From contig JAJQFD010000011.1 in NCBI GenBank assembly GCA_021201335.1, forward strand, positions 1 through 51,455: 51,455 nucleotides of DNA, in the 5' to 3' direction. The notes under the pieces were generated by a model, which was not told the DNA's origin, ran no database searches, and worked only from the letters and a program-made list of their open reading frames with translations. Shown in pieces: positions 1 to 9,342 of the stretch (its first letter is position 1; each line of letters begins with the position of its first letter). The DNA is from Bacteroides sp. (lineage in GTDB: Bacteria; Bacteroidota; Bacteroidia; Bacteroidales; Bacteroidaceae). The translations under genes and the position numbers were made by a program.

Positions 1-773
1 TCTGTATTTAGAATCATTACAAATATAGGATGATTCTTTCGATCGGCCAAACATATATGTTATTATTTTAACTTATTTAACGGTTGTCCAGCTTTACAAT
101 AAAAACATCTGACAATAAAATAAGTTTTGAACGAAAAGTATTATTATGAAAAAGAAAGGATAAGGATGATTATTTAGATGTATTTGACAGATAGTGACCA
201 AAATAAATAGCTATTTGCTATCTGTGTTTTCTGGATGAATAAAAGGTAAATAGGAAGATGTGCCGTTTCGGACTTTCTGAGCCGGGTTTTGAAGGAGTGA
301 ATAGAATGCTTCTTTATCCCATAATTCGGAGAAAAATTAGAATCATCGCAGGGAAATACTTTTTTCGATGCTTCCATGTTTTTTCTTCATCGTATAAATT
401 TTATTTGCTTGTGTAACAAAAATGCTTCGTTTGTTAACTAATCATAGCTCACTTGTTACATGAAAATATTTTTCTGTTAAACAAAGGACTGATAACTGTA
501 TACCAAGCTAATTATGGAATAGAAATCCGGGATAAATTTCTTTTTGAGTGCGGATTTGTGACTATGTTTTTTCTAACATAGGATACAGTGGAGTGACTTG
601 AATTTAAATAAAGTGATGGTATATGCTTTTGTTTTTAATGAAATGTTTATTTTTAAATTTATTTGGTAATCTTTTTGATTGCGATATTCTGAAATTTAAA
701 GCAGTTTGTTTTTCCTTTAACTCTCTGAAATCGTTTTCTGTTCATCTCTTATCATTTTTCAATGAAATACATA
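1..773. other. Gene-poor left edge
   Basis: No convincing gene is visible. The stretch is AT-rich. The short open frames at 174-377 (minus) and 623-907 (plus) have no signal peptide, motif or family resemblance, and the latter runs through a terminator hairpin. It may hold the decayed end of something outside the window, but I cannot identify it. Confidence 0.5.
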
Positions 774-820
774 AAAAAAGAGATTCTGACAAAATGATAT
801 TTTCGTTTGTCAGAGAATCT
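774..820. terminator. Terminator-like hairpin, copy A of a duplicated hairpin
   Basis: An A-tract is followed by AGATTCTGACAAA at 781-793, which pairs with a 3' arm at 807-820 with a two-base bulge. The first 31 bases (774-804) are identical to 1566-1596, the terminator at the end of the polysaccharide locus. With the flanking A/T run it can act on the minus strand. No intact gene now ends here. Confidence 0.6.
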
Positions 821-958
821 TCCGATTATTTGTTACCTTCATATGGATATTTCTTTCAGCAGAATAGTTTTGTCCAGAGTACTATATCCAACACAATTAT
901 GAGATAATGCTCTACACTGTTTCATTTATATGTTTACAGCTTTATTGAAGTAGATATT

Positions 959-966
959 TATCTTTG
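959..966 (+). promoter_or_regulatory. Bacteroidetes -7 box for the 987 gene
   Basis: TATCTTTG matches the TAnnTTTG consensus exactly and lies 21 bases before the ATG at 987. Transcription would start near 973, leaving a leader of about 14 bases. No clear -33 TTTG is visible. Confidence 0.5.
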
Positions 967-986
967 AAATAATAACAATTCAAAGT

Positions 987-1538
987 ATGAAACACCTGTT
1001 TATTGTACTATTTTTATTTTTAAATTTTGATATATCTGTACTTTCGCATACGACGAGGAGGACACAGAAATACTTTGTAAAGGTGAATGATTGCTGCGAT
1101 ACAACTATTTATTCATTGAATTTAAAACTAGCAGATTTACAAAAAAAAGCAAAGGAGAAAAAACATCCTTCATTTTATGGTGGATCTTATATTAATGAGA
1201 ATCATATTGTATTGCTAATAGCTGATGCGGTAACCTATAGTGAGATACTAGATTTAACAATAGACTTTTCCTCTTTACAAATTAAACCTTGCCAATATTC
1301 ATATAAGGAATTATTACATATTTGTGAGCAATTAGATGATTTCTTTTTTAGGACGTCTAACCGGGATATTGTGGAAAAGAAAATAGGATGGAGCAGCACT
1401 TTTTTATCCATACCCGACAATCGAATTTATATCAGATTAGTTAAATGCAATAAAGAAAGCATTGAACTTTTCAAAAAAAATGTTTGTGACTCTTCAGCTT
1501 TTGTTTTTGTAGAAGCAGATCTATACATTCATATATAA
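987..1538 (+). CDS. Small secreted protein of unknown function
   Basis: The 183-residue product begins with a hydrophobic signal peptide (about residues 1-20, cleavage plausible after VLS), so it is probably exported. The mature part is hydrophilic, with cysteines scattered through it, including a CC pair near residue 37. I recognise no family; the C-terminal half, ending in a beta-strand-like FVFVEADLYI, gives no firm assignment. The gene has a good -7 box at 959-966 and converges on the leftward polysaccharide locus, sharing the bidirectional hairpin at 1566-1611. It is AT-rich and is bracketed by two copies of that hairpin, which suggests it was inserted or left behind by a rearrangement. 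The call that it is a real gene rests on the signal peptide and promoter. Confidence 0.6.
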   Translation: MKHLFIVLFLFLNFDISVLSHTTRRTQKYFVKVNDCCDTTIYSLNLKLADLQKKAKEKKHPSFYGGSYINENHIVLLIADAVTYSEILDLTIDFSSLQIKPCQYSYKELLHICEQLDDFFFRTSNRDIVEKKIGWSSTFLSIPDNRIYIRLVKCNKESIELFKKNVCDSSAFVFVEADLYIHI

Positions 1539-1565
1539 ATAGGAGTGTTTAATAAAGGAAAGATT

Positions 1566-1611
1566 AAAAAAGAGATTCTGACAAAATGATATTTTCACTT
1601 GTCAGAATCTC
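1566..1611. terminator. Bidirectional terminator at the end of the polysaccharide locus
   Basis: GAGATTCTGACAA (1572-1584) pairs perfectly with TTGTCAGAATCTC (1599-1611). An A-run precedes it on the plus strand, which is a U-run for leftward transcripts. It lies 27 bases past the stop of the leftward IPT lipoprotein and 27 bases past the stop of the rightward 987 gene, so it probably serves both. The first 31 bases repeat at 774-804. Confidence 0.75.
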
Positions 1612-1637
1612 CCATCACTAATTACCTAAAAAACTAC

Positions 1638-3086
1638 CTATTTCTGATAATAAATATGCATTTTCATTGTATTCTCTTGAGGTGTAGCACCGGCAGTAAC
1701 TTCTTTGATTTCGATCAGGCCGTTTTTATCTTTCGTTGCATTATAGAACCAAAGAACATCTCCTACTACAAAGTTTTTGGGAGTATTGCTCGATGGTTTT
1801 GATATGCCAGTGAAAAGTTCATCATTAATCTCTTCGATTTCTCTGGCAATCACCTTACGGGCTAACTCACCTTGCGCTGCATTCGATGTACTCAGTAAAC
1901 GGAATTTAGTGTTGACAGCCAGGAATTTAGAATAATCTTTACCATCTTCTGTTCCTAAGGCTTTTCCGTCACAAAGCTGATTCTTTAATACACTGGTAGC
2001 ATTGGCCGGATTGTAAAGTTGATTTTCACCACTGGTGTTTACATTCATCATGAAATCCATCTTTTCCTGATTATCAAACAGGTCGCAAGGAGTGTAGATG
2101 GTTCCGGTAGTACCATCGAAGAAAGATTGATTGGTAGATTGTCCGCCAATGATGACGTTATCCCATTCTAATATTTTAGTTTCTACTACTGGAAGTGGTT
2201 TAAGAAGAAGAGTTCCATCCAGTGCAAGTTCCCGGTTGCTTCCTAATGTATTGTTATAAACGAGTGTTACACCAGTAGTGGTTTCCTCAGTTACAGTTGG
2301 AACCAGGAAGGTTAGTGCATTAGCTTCTTTCTTTTGTACTGTTGCCGTAAGAGTACCCAGGTTCACAGTAGTGATGATAGCTAGGTTTTCTCCTTCCAGT
2401 GTGATCTCTGTTCCCGACAGTGCCGACTCCGGTAATGAGGAAGTTACTTTAGGAGTAACGGCTGGAGTAATAGTGAGTGTACCCAGTACAGTCAGTTCCT
2501 GATTACTTCCAATTGAATTGTCATAGATAAGCTTCACGGTGGTGGAGACTTCTTCTGCTACTTCCGGAGCAACAAAAGAAACGCTTCTTTCATCCTTGCT
2601 GCGTAAGGTTACATCAGCTGTTCCTACCTGGATGTTTTTAATAATCTGTAAATCAGTTCCGGTAATTTCAACTACATTACCCGACATTACGGTAGTGGGT
2701 AACATGGAAGTGGCTGTCGGGATGACAGGGGGAACAATTATTTCCAGATCTTCGGATAACACAATTGTTTTGTTTGTATTGTATGTAACAAACAACCTTA
2801 CTTTTTGGGTTAACGTTTGTGCAGGTACAGTTACTTTCAGTGTATGCCTGTCTCTTTTCGCCAGGTCGGGATCAACTTCAGCTTCTATTTCTCCAAAGGT
2901 TACTTTGGTTATCAAATGCATGTTGGTACCGGTAAATGTCATCTCATCCCCTACTGTTACAGATGTTTCTGTAATCTGGTTGACAGAGGTTTGAGGAATA
3001 TCGATGTCGTTATCACGTGTGCACGAACTGAATATCATTGTCAGGCAGCACACCAGTATAAATTGTAATCTATAATTTTGTTTCAT
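1638..3086 (-). CDS. IPT/TIG-repeat surface lipoprotein (SusE/F-position glycan-binding protein)
   Basis: Probably a surface glycan-binding lipoprotein of the polysaccharide locus. From ATG 3086 it reads MKQNYRLQFILVCCLTMIFSSC, a lipoprotein signal with lipobox FSSC; an ATG at 3098 would add four residues (MMTI) and is less likely. Three immunoglobulin-like IPT/TIG repeats follow (starting near residues 37, 125 and 215). Each has the pattern of a G-D/N-x-V/M-T-x-x-G-x-N segment and a following V-x-F/L-G strand. The C-terminal 160 residues (ending MHIYYQK) form a separate domain shared with the upstream paralogue (ending VFDVYYQR), including GDVLWFYN...NGLIEIKEV. It is the last gene of the operon, seven bases after its paralogue. 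Binding is inferred from position and domain type; no ligand-binding residues can be named. Confidence 0.82.
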   Translation of the reverse strand: MKQNYRLQFILVCCLTMIFSSCTRDNDIDIPQTSVNQITETSVTVGDEMTFTGTNMHLITKVTFGEIEAEVDPDLAKRDRHTLKVTVPAQTLTQKVRLFVTYNTNKTIVLSEDLEIIVPPVIPTATSMLPTTVMSGNVVEITGTDLQIIKNIQVGTADVTLRSKDERSVSFVAPEVAEEVSTTVKLIYDNSIGSNQELTVLGTLTITPAVTPKVTSSLPESALSGTEITLEGENLAIITTVNLGTLTATVQKKEANALTFLVPTVTEETTTGVTLVYNNTLGSNRELALDGTLLLKPLPVVETKILEWDNVIIGGQSTNQSFFDGTTGTIYTPCDLFDNQEKMDFMMNVNTSGENQLYNPANATSVLKNQLCDGKALGTEDGKDYSKFLAVNTKFRLLSTSNAAQGELARKVIAREIEEINDELFTGISKPSSNTPKNFVVGDVLWFYNATKDKNGLIEIKEVTAGATPQENTMKMHIYYQK

Positions 3087-3104
3087 AATAGTCATCATTA
3101 AGGA

Positions 3105-4617
3105 TTAACGTTGATAATATACGTCGAACACAATGGACGAGTTTGCATCTATATGAGTTTTTGGTTGACCGTAAGCTACATTCACTTCTTTGATGTATAA
3201 TAAGCCGATTTTATTCTTTTTCTCGTTCTTAAAGAGAATTACGCTACCCACTTTGTATATATTATCTGCTTCCGTATCTTCAGCTTCAGTCGAGCGGCGG
3301 CTTCTCACAGAGTTCTTATCAGCTACAATCGTACCGTTGAATAAGGTGGGGGTTGTTTCCGGCGATAATTCATCCAATTGGCCGTTTACTACTTTATTGA
3401 TAATTTCCGCCTGAACTTCATTGCTACGGAGTAACACCAGGAAGAGAGTTTTGGTGGTCATGAAATCACCGTAACCTTCGGCGATTAATCCGTCTAGTGT
3501 ATTGCTGGTAATGAAAGATTTTCCTTCGCACCAGTAATTCCGGATACCGTTCACCGTATTATGCGGGCCATTCAGGGCAAAGTCATAATTACTATTGACA
3601 ACAGAAGCAAAGTCAATGAGAGACTGGGCCGGTTGGTCTTTTAAAACACAAGCAGGAAGAACTTGTCCGGCTGTTGCATTTAACATGTTTCCAAACTCCG
3701 CGTTTCTATGAGAGCCTTGCATTAGGTTGGGATAGAAGAATACTTTTGGAATAAATACCTCACAGGCTTCTGATAAAGTTAGTGTAGCTGTTTCTTCGTA
3801 ATAATAAGCGGTAACTTTTACGGTACTTGTTTCTGGCAGAGTAGGTACCCGGAAGGAAAGTATGGTCGCTTCTTTACGGGAGATGGTGGCCTCAACTTCT
3901 CCAAATGTTATTTTTTCAATCAGATTGAGGTTTTCTCCGTTTAGTGTTACGGTTTCTCCTTCTGTTAGTTTATTGGGTAATGTTCCGGAAATGGTTGGCC
4001 TTGTTTTCAAGATTTCAAAAGCGTTTCCGGTGGTACCCATGCTTTGTTCTCCCTGTTCGTTGAAATAAGTAAGGCGAATGTCTACCCGATCATCAGATAC
4101 AAAAGGAACTTTTACTACTAATTCTTTTTCACTTTTGTAGCTAATAACGGTGGCCTCCACGTCTTTGAAATAAATTTTCTGTACTACGTCGAGATTACTT
4201 CCGCGAAATTCCACTTCTTCGTCTACTTTACCGGAGGTGGGAGTGGTTGTAAGGGAAGGCTGCGGATAAACCATGGTGAAATTTGCCTCGCTCTGAGCTT
4301 CTTTCTCTTTGGTTTTGAAGGCAATCTTACCGTTTTTAGCTCCGCCAGGAACTACGATTACAGCTGTCTGCTGCGAGATAATATACCGAAGTGGAGCATC
4401 TACTCCTCCGATGCTTGCGCTTAATACATCCCGAAAGTTTTCGCCGGTTACGGTCACTTCTGTTCCTGCTTTTCCGCTGGTGGGCTCGAATCCGGTTATT
4501 ACCGGATCGCCTTGTACCGTTGTATCAATTTTAAGGGATTCACTGCACGAAGTTGACAGTACGAAGCCGGATACAACGAGTAATAGCGATAACAGAGAGT
4601 ATATTCTATTTTTTCAT
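3105..4617 (-). CDS. IPT/TIG-repeat surface lipoprotein with frameshifted start codon region
   Basis: Paralogue of the next gene with the same layout: lipoprotein signal, IPT/TIG repeats (near residues 40, 130 and 200), and a C-terminal domain ending VFDVYYQR. Read from 4613 leftward, the frame encodes KNRIYSLLSLLLVV..., ending in lipobox LSTSC (Cys codon 4547-4545), followed directly by the IPT domains. The only nearby ATG (4617-4615) is out of frame: ATG plus six A then TAG gives M-K-K-stop. With five A it would read M-K-N-R-I-Y-S and continue to the end. Without slippage or a sequence correction the first usual start is GTG 4457, which loses the signal peptide. It could be a sequencing error, a slippery-tract switch or a true mutation. 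Position after SusD suggests a glycan-binding role. Confidence 0.75.
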
Positions 4618-4636
4618 GATTTCGTTGTTTTAAAAA

Positions 4637-6124
4637 TTAATAGTTAGGATTTTGGGTAATCACTCCGTTGTTATTGTCGATAACGCTTTGTGGAATAGGT
4701 AGAATCAGTTGGTAATCTTCCATATATCCCGGTGGATTGTTGTAGGTGGAATAGAATCCCCATTCAATGTCATGAATATGCTTGTTTACCACTTCTTTGG
4801 CTTTGTTCCAACGCAATAAATCGAACCAACGTTGATTTTCAAAAGCCAATTCCAGGCGACGTTCTTTCTCCACCAGGTCGCGAAAAGCATTCCGATTTGG
4901 AACATCCGCTGCACTGATAGGGCTGATACCTGCTCTGGTGCGTACTAGGTTCAGGTACTTCAAGGCATTGTCTGGACTTTCCAATTCATTCAGAACTTCG
5001 GCATACATTAATAATACATCTGCATAACGAATAACTGGCCAGTCATTCTCTGCATCATAACGCACACTCACAGCAGAAAGGAATTTCTTGATATAAGCTT
5101 CATTAATAATGGGGTTAGGTTTACTTTCGTCAATGTAGTTTTCTGCTAAACTTACATCTTTTCGTTTATCTTCCGGCTCATAGCTGCTGATGATATCTGT
5201 AGTCGGGTAATTTCTACCATCTCCACTTCCGATGATAACCAATGTCCCGCTGTTTGTTGGGGCAAAGAAATTCGCGAAAGGTGATCCGACTCCTTGGTTA
5301 CCTGCTTTATAGCGAATAGCAAAGATGATCTCATCATTCATTTCATTGTTAATGTCAAATATATCGGCGTAAGGAATCAATGTTTCCCCTTTTACTGCAA
5401 TAGCTTGTTCCAGTAATGTTTTGGCATCACTATATTGATATAAAGTGAGGTAAACTTTCGCCAGTAACGATTTGGCTGCCAGGTCGGTTACCCGACCGTT
5501 GTCCTGACTACCATATTTTATTCCTTCAAGTTTCTCAACGGCCAGTTTTAAATCGTCTGTGATTCGTTTATAGACTTCGCCTACAGCACTTCTTTCTTTT
5601 TTCATGGATTCTTCGATAGAGATACTCTCTGTTACGATGAATACCGGTCCAAAAAGTCGTACCAGATTGAAATAATGGTAAGAACGAATAAATAACGCTT
5701 CACCTTCGTATTGATTTCTTAGTTTGTCATCTGTAACTACGGCTAAGTTTCTTGGATTCAGTACCGTGTTACAGTTATTTATATTCTTATAAGTTGTTTC
5801 CCAGTAATTTCTTACATTCAAGTTGCTGGCATTCATTACACTCATGTCGAGCACAGAGAGTTGAAGGTTTACTTCATTGGTGGTACTGCTGATGCGCATA
5901 CGGGTATTATCGCTTCTGAGCTCAGTCAGCGTCCATTCATATTCCATTGGTCCTTGCAGACCACCATAACATCCGATAACTGCTGTATTAACCTGTGCCG
6001 CATCTTCGAAAAAGAAATCCTCGGCAATGTAAGAATCAGGCGAAATATTAAGGTCACAAGAGGCAAGTCCCATCACACAGATGGAAAGTGCTGCCATATA
6101 TTGTTTCATTTTCATTGGTTTCAT
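4637..6124 (-). CDS. RagB/SusD family nutrient-uptake outer membrane lipoprotein
   Basis: SusD-like lid lipoprotein that sits on the TonB-dependent SusC channel and captures oligosaccharides at the cell surface. The 495-residue product opens with a lipoprotein signal ending GLASC (Cys 23), then has the SusD N-terminal pattern (DSYIAEDFFFEDAAQVNTA) and helical TPR-like segments such as LFIRSYHYFNLVRLFGPV. The C-terminal part has the typical VIRYADVLLMYAEVLNE and NAFRDLVEKERRLELAFE, and ends with LPIPQSVIDNNN and a final NPNY. Length is normal for the family. It lies 11 bases after the SusC stop and is translated in the same direction. The pair is the diagnostic core of a Bacteroidetes polysaccharide utilization locus. 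Confidence 0.95.
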   Translation of the reverse strand: MKPMKMKQYMAALSICVMGLASCDLNISPDSYIAEDFFFEDAAQVNTAVIGCYGGLQGPMEYEWTLTELRSDNTRMRISSTTNEVNLQLSVLDMSVMNASNLNVRNYWETTYKNINNCNTVLNPRNLAVVTDDKLRNQYEGEALFIRSYHYFNLVRLFGPVFIVTESISIEESMKKERSAVGEVYKRITDDLKLAVEKLEGIKYGSQDNGRVTDLAAKSLLAKVYLTLYQYSDAKTLLEQAIAVKGETLIPYADIFDINNEMNDEIIFAIRYKAGNQGVGSPFANFFAPTNSGTLVIIGSGDGRNYPTTDIISSYEPEDKRKDVSLAENYIDESKPNPIINEAYIKKFLSAVSVRYDAENDWPVIRYADVLLMYAEVLNELESPDNALKYLNLVRTRAGISPISAADVPNRNAFRDLVEKERRLELAFENQRWFDLLRWNKAKEVVNKHIHDIEWGFYSTYNNPPGYMEDYQLILPIPQSVIDNNNGVITQNPNY

Positions 6125-6135
6125 AATGGAGGGTA

Positions 6136-9100
6136 TTAGAAGTTAAGTTCAAATCCGAAAACGATACTTGATTGTAGCGGGAATCCGCCGCGTTGATAAC
6201 CGTCTACCAGAGGAGAGGAGTAGTTACCGGAAGTCATACGTGATTCAGGATTGATTCCCCTGTAATTTTTCGACCAGATATAGAGCAGGTTCTGTCCGGA
6301 AGCATATAGTCTCAGTGAGTTGATACCGATTTTCTTCATCAGTTTTTTATCAAATTTATAGCCTAATACCACATCTCTGAGGGCGATGAAAGAACCGTCT
6401 TCAATCATATAATCAGTGAGCTGCCAGGAAACACCGTTGGTAAAATAAGGTGTTTTGCCATCGCCAATAAAGTCAGGACTGATCCATCTGTCTTTTGCGT
6501 AATTACGGTTGAAACGTTTGGTTTCATTGTAATAACCATCACCATTGAATACATCTACACCGTGCACTCCCTGGATCATAAAATACAGGTCGAAGTTTTT
6601 CCATGCAAGAGTGTTGGTCATCCCCCACGTGATTTTCGGAAACGGGTTTCCGATAACTGTACGGTCTTTGTCATTAATAACTTCGTCATTATTAATATCT
6701 ACAATACGTAAACCACCGGGTACGTCTTCAGGTAAGTGAGGGTTATTATCAATCTGTTCCTTATTGAGCCAAACACCATCCGTCTTGTAACCGAAGAAAG
6801 CAATTGACGGTCCACCCACTCTGGCCAGGTATCCTTCTGAACGTTCTCCGTAGGAGATTAGACGCTCTTCACCCGAAAGTTCAAGCAATTTATTTGAATT
6901 GGAAGCCAGATTGAAAGAGGTATTCCATTCAAAATCTTTGGTTTTTAAATTCAGCGTACTAATTTCGACTTCAATACCTTTGTTGCGGATTCGTCCGATA
7001 TTGTTCCAGTAATCACTATGTCCGATGAAAGATAAAGCAGGCTGTTTGAACAACAGTTGTTTGGTAATGGAATAATAACCCTCCACTGTTACATTGATAC
7101 GGTTGTTTAGCAACCCAAAGTCAACACCGGCATTGTATTCATACGTTTGTTCCCAGGTAATATCCCGGTTTCCTTTGGTACTGCTGGTTTTAGCCAGACC
7201 GGAAGTTAATGAGCCCGTGCCATCACCAAGCGGATAATTGCTAGGATACAAAAGATCATAGTAAGAATTCGCAGGGATATTGTTGTTACCGGTTACCCCG
7301 AAGCTTGCTCTTAATTTCAACATGCTGACCCAGTCGATGTCTTTCATGAATCCTTCTTCCGAAACTCTCCATCCTACAGAAGCAGAAGGGAACCAACCCC
7401 ATTGTTTGCCGTCGGCAAACAAAGAACTACCATCTGTACGAATACTCGCAGAGAAGAGGTATTTATCTGCGTATCCGTAGTTGATACGACCCAGAAATGA
7501 CATCATCGCTGTTTTATATTTAAAGGTATTGGTACCACTTAAATCAATTACTGTGGCGGCATTGATAGTATGGATATAATCAGTTGGGAAACCTAGTCCC
7601 ACAATTCCAGCCGTTTCTTCTTTTGTTGTTTGGGCTGTATAACCTACCAGTGCCGAATAATCATGCTTGCCTGTTTTTCCGGTATAGTTTAACGTATTCT
7701 CGCTCAGTAAGTCAATGTACAATCTGTTTTTGTAGGTAGCCTGTGCAGATTCACCATCTTTCTTGGCTTCGTAGTTACGGTATTCATTATTTTGGCGATA
7801 TTTAATAAAGAAACCGTTGGAAGTGGTAAAGATCAGGTTCTTCATTAACTTGATGTTAATGGATGAGTTAGCCTGTATGTTATAATCTTCCGCATACCGT
7901 TTTTCATTATCCATTAATGAGCGGGGGTTGTTGTTTTCTGTTTGGAAAGGACTTCCAATAAAAGTGCTTCCATCTTCACGGGTGAAGGTTAGATTATTGA
8001 AGTCACGCCCCCGGGCATAACTTCCTACGGGACGTCCGGTCAGTGCGGAAGTTGCTTCCGTATGGCGAACGGGTAGAAAAGATGGAGTACGGTAGAAATC
8101 AATAAAACCGGTGGATGGTGTTTGTCTTTTAGAGTAGGAAGGAGCAATATTCACATTGATATCCACCTTCTCTGAAAGCTTGGCATTGATTCTCGAACGG
8201 AGATTCAGACGGGTATATTCACTGTCAATCATGATCCCGTCTTCCTGTGTGAAATTACCAGATAAATAGTATGTTACTTCTTTTTTTCCACCTGAAACAG
8301 ACATTTGTACCCGGTGTACCTGCGGATTTTTTGTCATTCCTTCTTTTTGCCAGTTCGTTTCATTGTCGATGTAACCGTAGGCTTCTTCATTCAGAGGTGT
8401 GGTAACACCCCGTAAGGGATTTTCGTAGTTAACCATATTCAGGTACTCTTTACTGGTCATAACCGGGTGTAGTTTATACGCCCATTTGAAACCAGTAGAA
8501 GCTTTTACATTGTATTTCGGTTTATTGAAATCACCTTGTTTGGTGGTTACCAGGATTACCCCGTTAGCAGCACGCGAACCATAGATAGCGGCGGAGGCTG
8601 CATCTTTCAACACTTCGATTGATTCCACGTCCGCCATATCCAGAGTAGATAATCCTTCCGGAATCGGATAACCGTCTACTACAACCAATGGAGAACTGTC
8701 CGCACTGATCGATCCCATACCACGCACACGGATCTGGGGAGCGGCGCCCACTTCTGAAGTAGAGTTCTGAATATTTACTCCGGCTATTTTTCCCTGAAGA
8801 ATCTGATCTACTTGTGTAGCGGGTATATCCGTTAGATTATCGTTGTTTAGTTTAGAAACTGATCCAGTGAGATGAGATTTCTTCTGCACACCATAACCAA
8901 CCACCACTACTTCATCAATTACAGTGGCATCTTCCACCAGCATAATGTCGAATGTTCTTTGATTTCCTACGGTAATTTCCTGAGTTACATAACCAATATA
9001 AGAAATTACCAGTACAGATTGAGGTGAAGGTACATTAATAGTGAACTGTCCCGAAAAATCTGTAATAGTTCCTGTTGTTGTACCTTTTACCTTAATGTTT

Positions 9101-9240
9101 ACACCAGGTACTTCTCCCTGATTGTCAGAAACTTTACCTGTCACAGTGATGGACTGCGCATAGGTTTTTGTCACACAAGGCATGGCAAATAGTAATGCGA
9201 GAATCAGCATTACGTACCCAAAGTTTTTGTTAGTCATCAT
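6136..9240 (-). CDS. SusC/RagA family TonB-linked outer membrane channel
   Basis: Imports oligosaccharides across the outer membrane using TonB energy, together with the SusD lipoprotein encoded next. The 1034-residue product has a signal peptide ending near TYAQ (residue 29) and a carboxypeptidase-regulatory-like domain (about 33-112, VTGKVSDNQGEVPGVNIKVK). A TonB-box/plug region follows (VVVVGYGVQKKSHLTGSVSK, then IEVLKDAASAAIYGSRAANG), and then a long beta-barrel ending SSIVFGFELNF, whose terminal Phe is typical of barrel proteins. No extra N-terminal sensor domain is present, so it is a transporter rather than a signalling SusC. The 102 bases before it show no TAnnTTTG box, so it is probably cotranscribed with the lyase and hydrolase genes upstream. 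Confidence 0.95.
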   Translation of the reverse strand: MMTNKNFGYVMLILALLFAMPCVTKTYAQSITVTGKVSDNQGEVPGVNIKVKGTTTGTITDFSGQFTINVPSPQSVLVISYIGYVTQEITVGNQRTFDIMLVEDATVIDEVVVVGYGVQKKSHLTGSVSKLNNDNLTDIPATQVDQILQGKIAGVNIQNSTSEVGAAPQIRVRGMGSISADSSPLVVVDGYPIPEGLSTLDMADVESIEVLKDAASAAIYGSRAANGVILVTTKQGDFNKPKYNVKASTGFKWAYKLHPVMTSKEYLNMVNYENPLRGVTTPLNEEAYGYIDNETNWQKEGMTKNPQVHRVQMSVSGGKKEVTYYLSGNFTQEDGIMIDSEYTRLNLRSRINAKLSEKVDINVNIAPSYSKRQTPSTGFIDFYRTPSFLPVRHTEATSALTGRPVGSYARGRDFNNLTFTREDGSTFIGSPFQTENNNPRSLMDNEKRYAEDYNIQANSSINIKLMKNLIFTTSNGFFIKYRQNNEYRNYEAKKDGESAQATYKNRLYIDLLSENTLNYTGKTGKHDYSALVGYTAQTTKEETAGIVGLGFPTDYIHTINAATVIDLSGTNTFKYKTAMMSFLGRINYGYADKYLFSASIRTDGSSLFADGKQWGWFPSASVGWRVSEEGFMKDIDWVSMLKLRASFGVTGNNNIPANSYYDLLYPSNYPLGDGTGSLTSGLAKTSSTKGNRDITWEQTYEYNAGVDFGLLNNRINVTVEGYYSITKQLLFKQPALSFIGHSDYWNNIGRIRNKGIEVEISTLNLKTKDFEWNTSFNLASNSNKLLELSGEERLISYGERSEGYLARVGGPSIAFFGYKTDGVWLNKEQIDNNPHLPEDVPGGLRIVDINNDEVINDKDRTVIGNPFPKITWGMTNTLAWKNFDLYFMIQGVHGVDVFNGDGYYNETKRFNRNYAKDRWISPDFIGDGKTPYFTNGVSWQLTDYMIEDGSFIALRDVVLGYKFDKKLMKKIGINSLRLYASGQNLLYIWSKNYRGINPESRMTSGNYSSPLVDGYQRGGFPLQSSIVFGFELNF

Positions 9241-9342
9241 AGTTATTGATTTTAAGAGCTTAGTAGTCAGCAGTAGTTAATTGTTATTCTTCCCTACTTA
9301 AATTTTCTTCCTACTTAACTTCTGTTTTTATCATTAAATTAT

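Noticed and set aside
623..907. Open frame of 94 residues before the 987 gene
   Set aside because: It runs through the terminator-like hairpin at 774-820, is dominated by Phe/Leu/Ser from AT-rich DNA, and has no promoter or motif.
2539..2994. Rightward open frame opposite the IPT lipoprotein
   Set aside because: It is the antisense shadow of a coding region with repeated Thr/Val codons; the leftward frame has a lipobox and IPT repeats.
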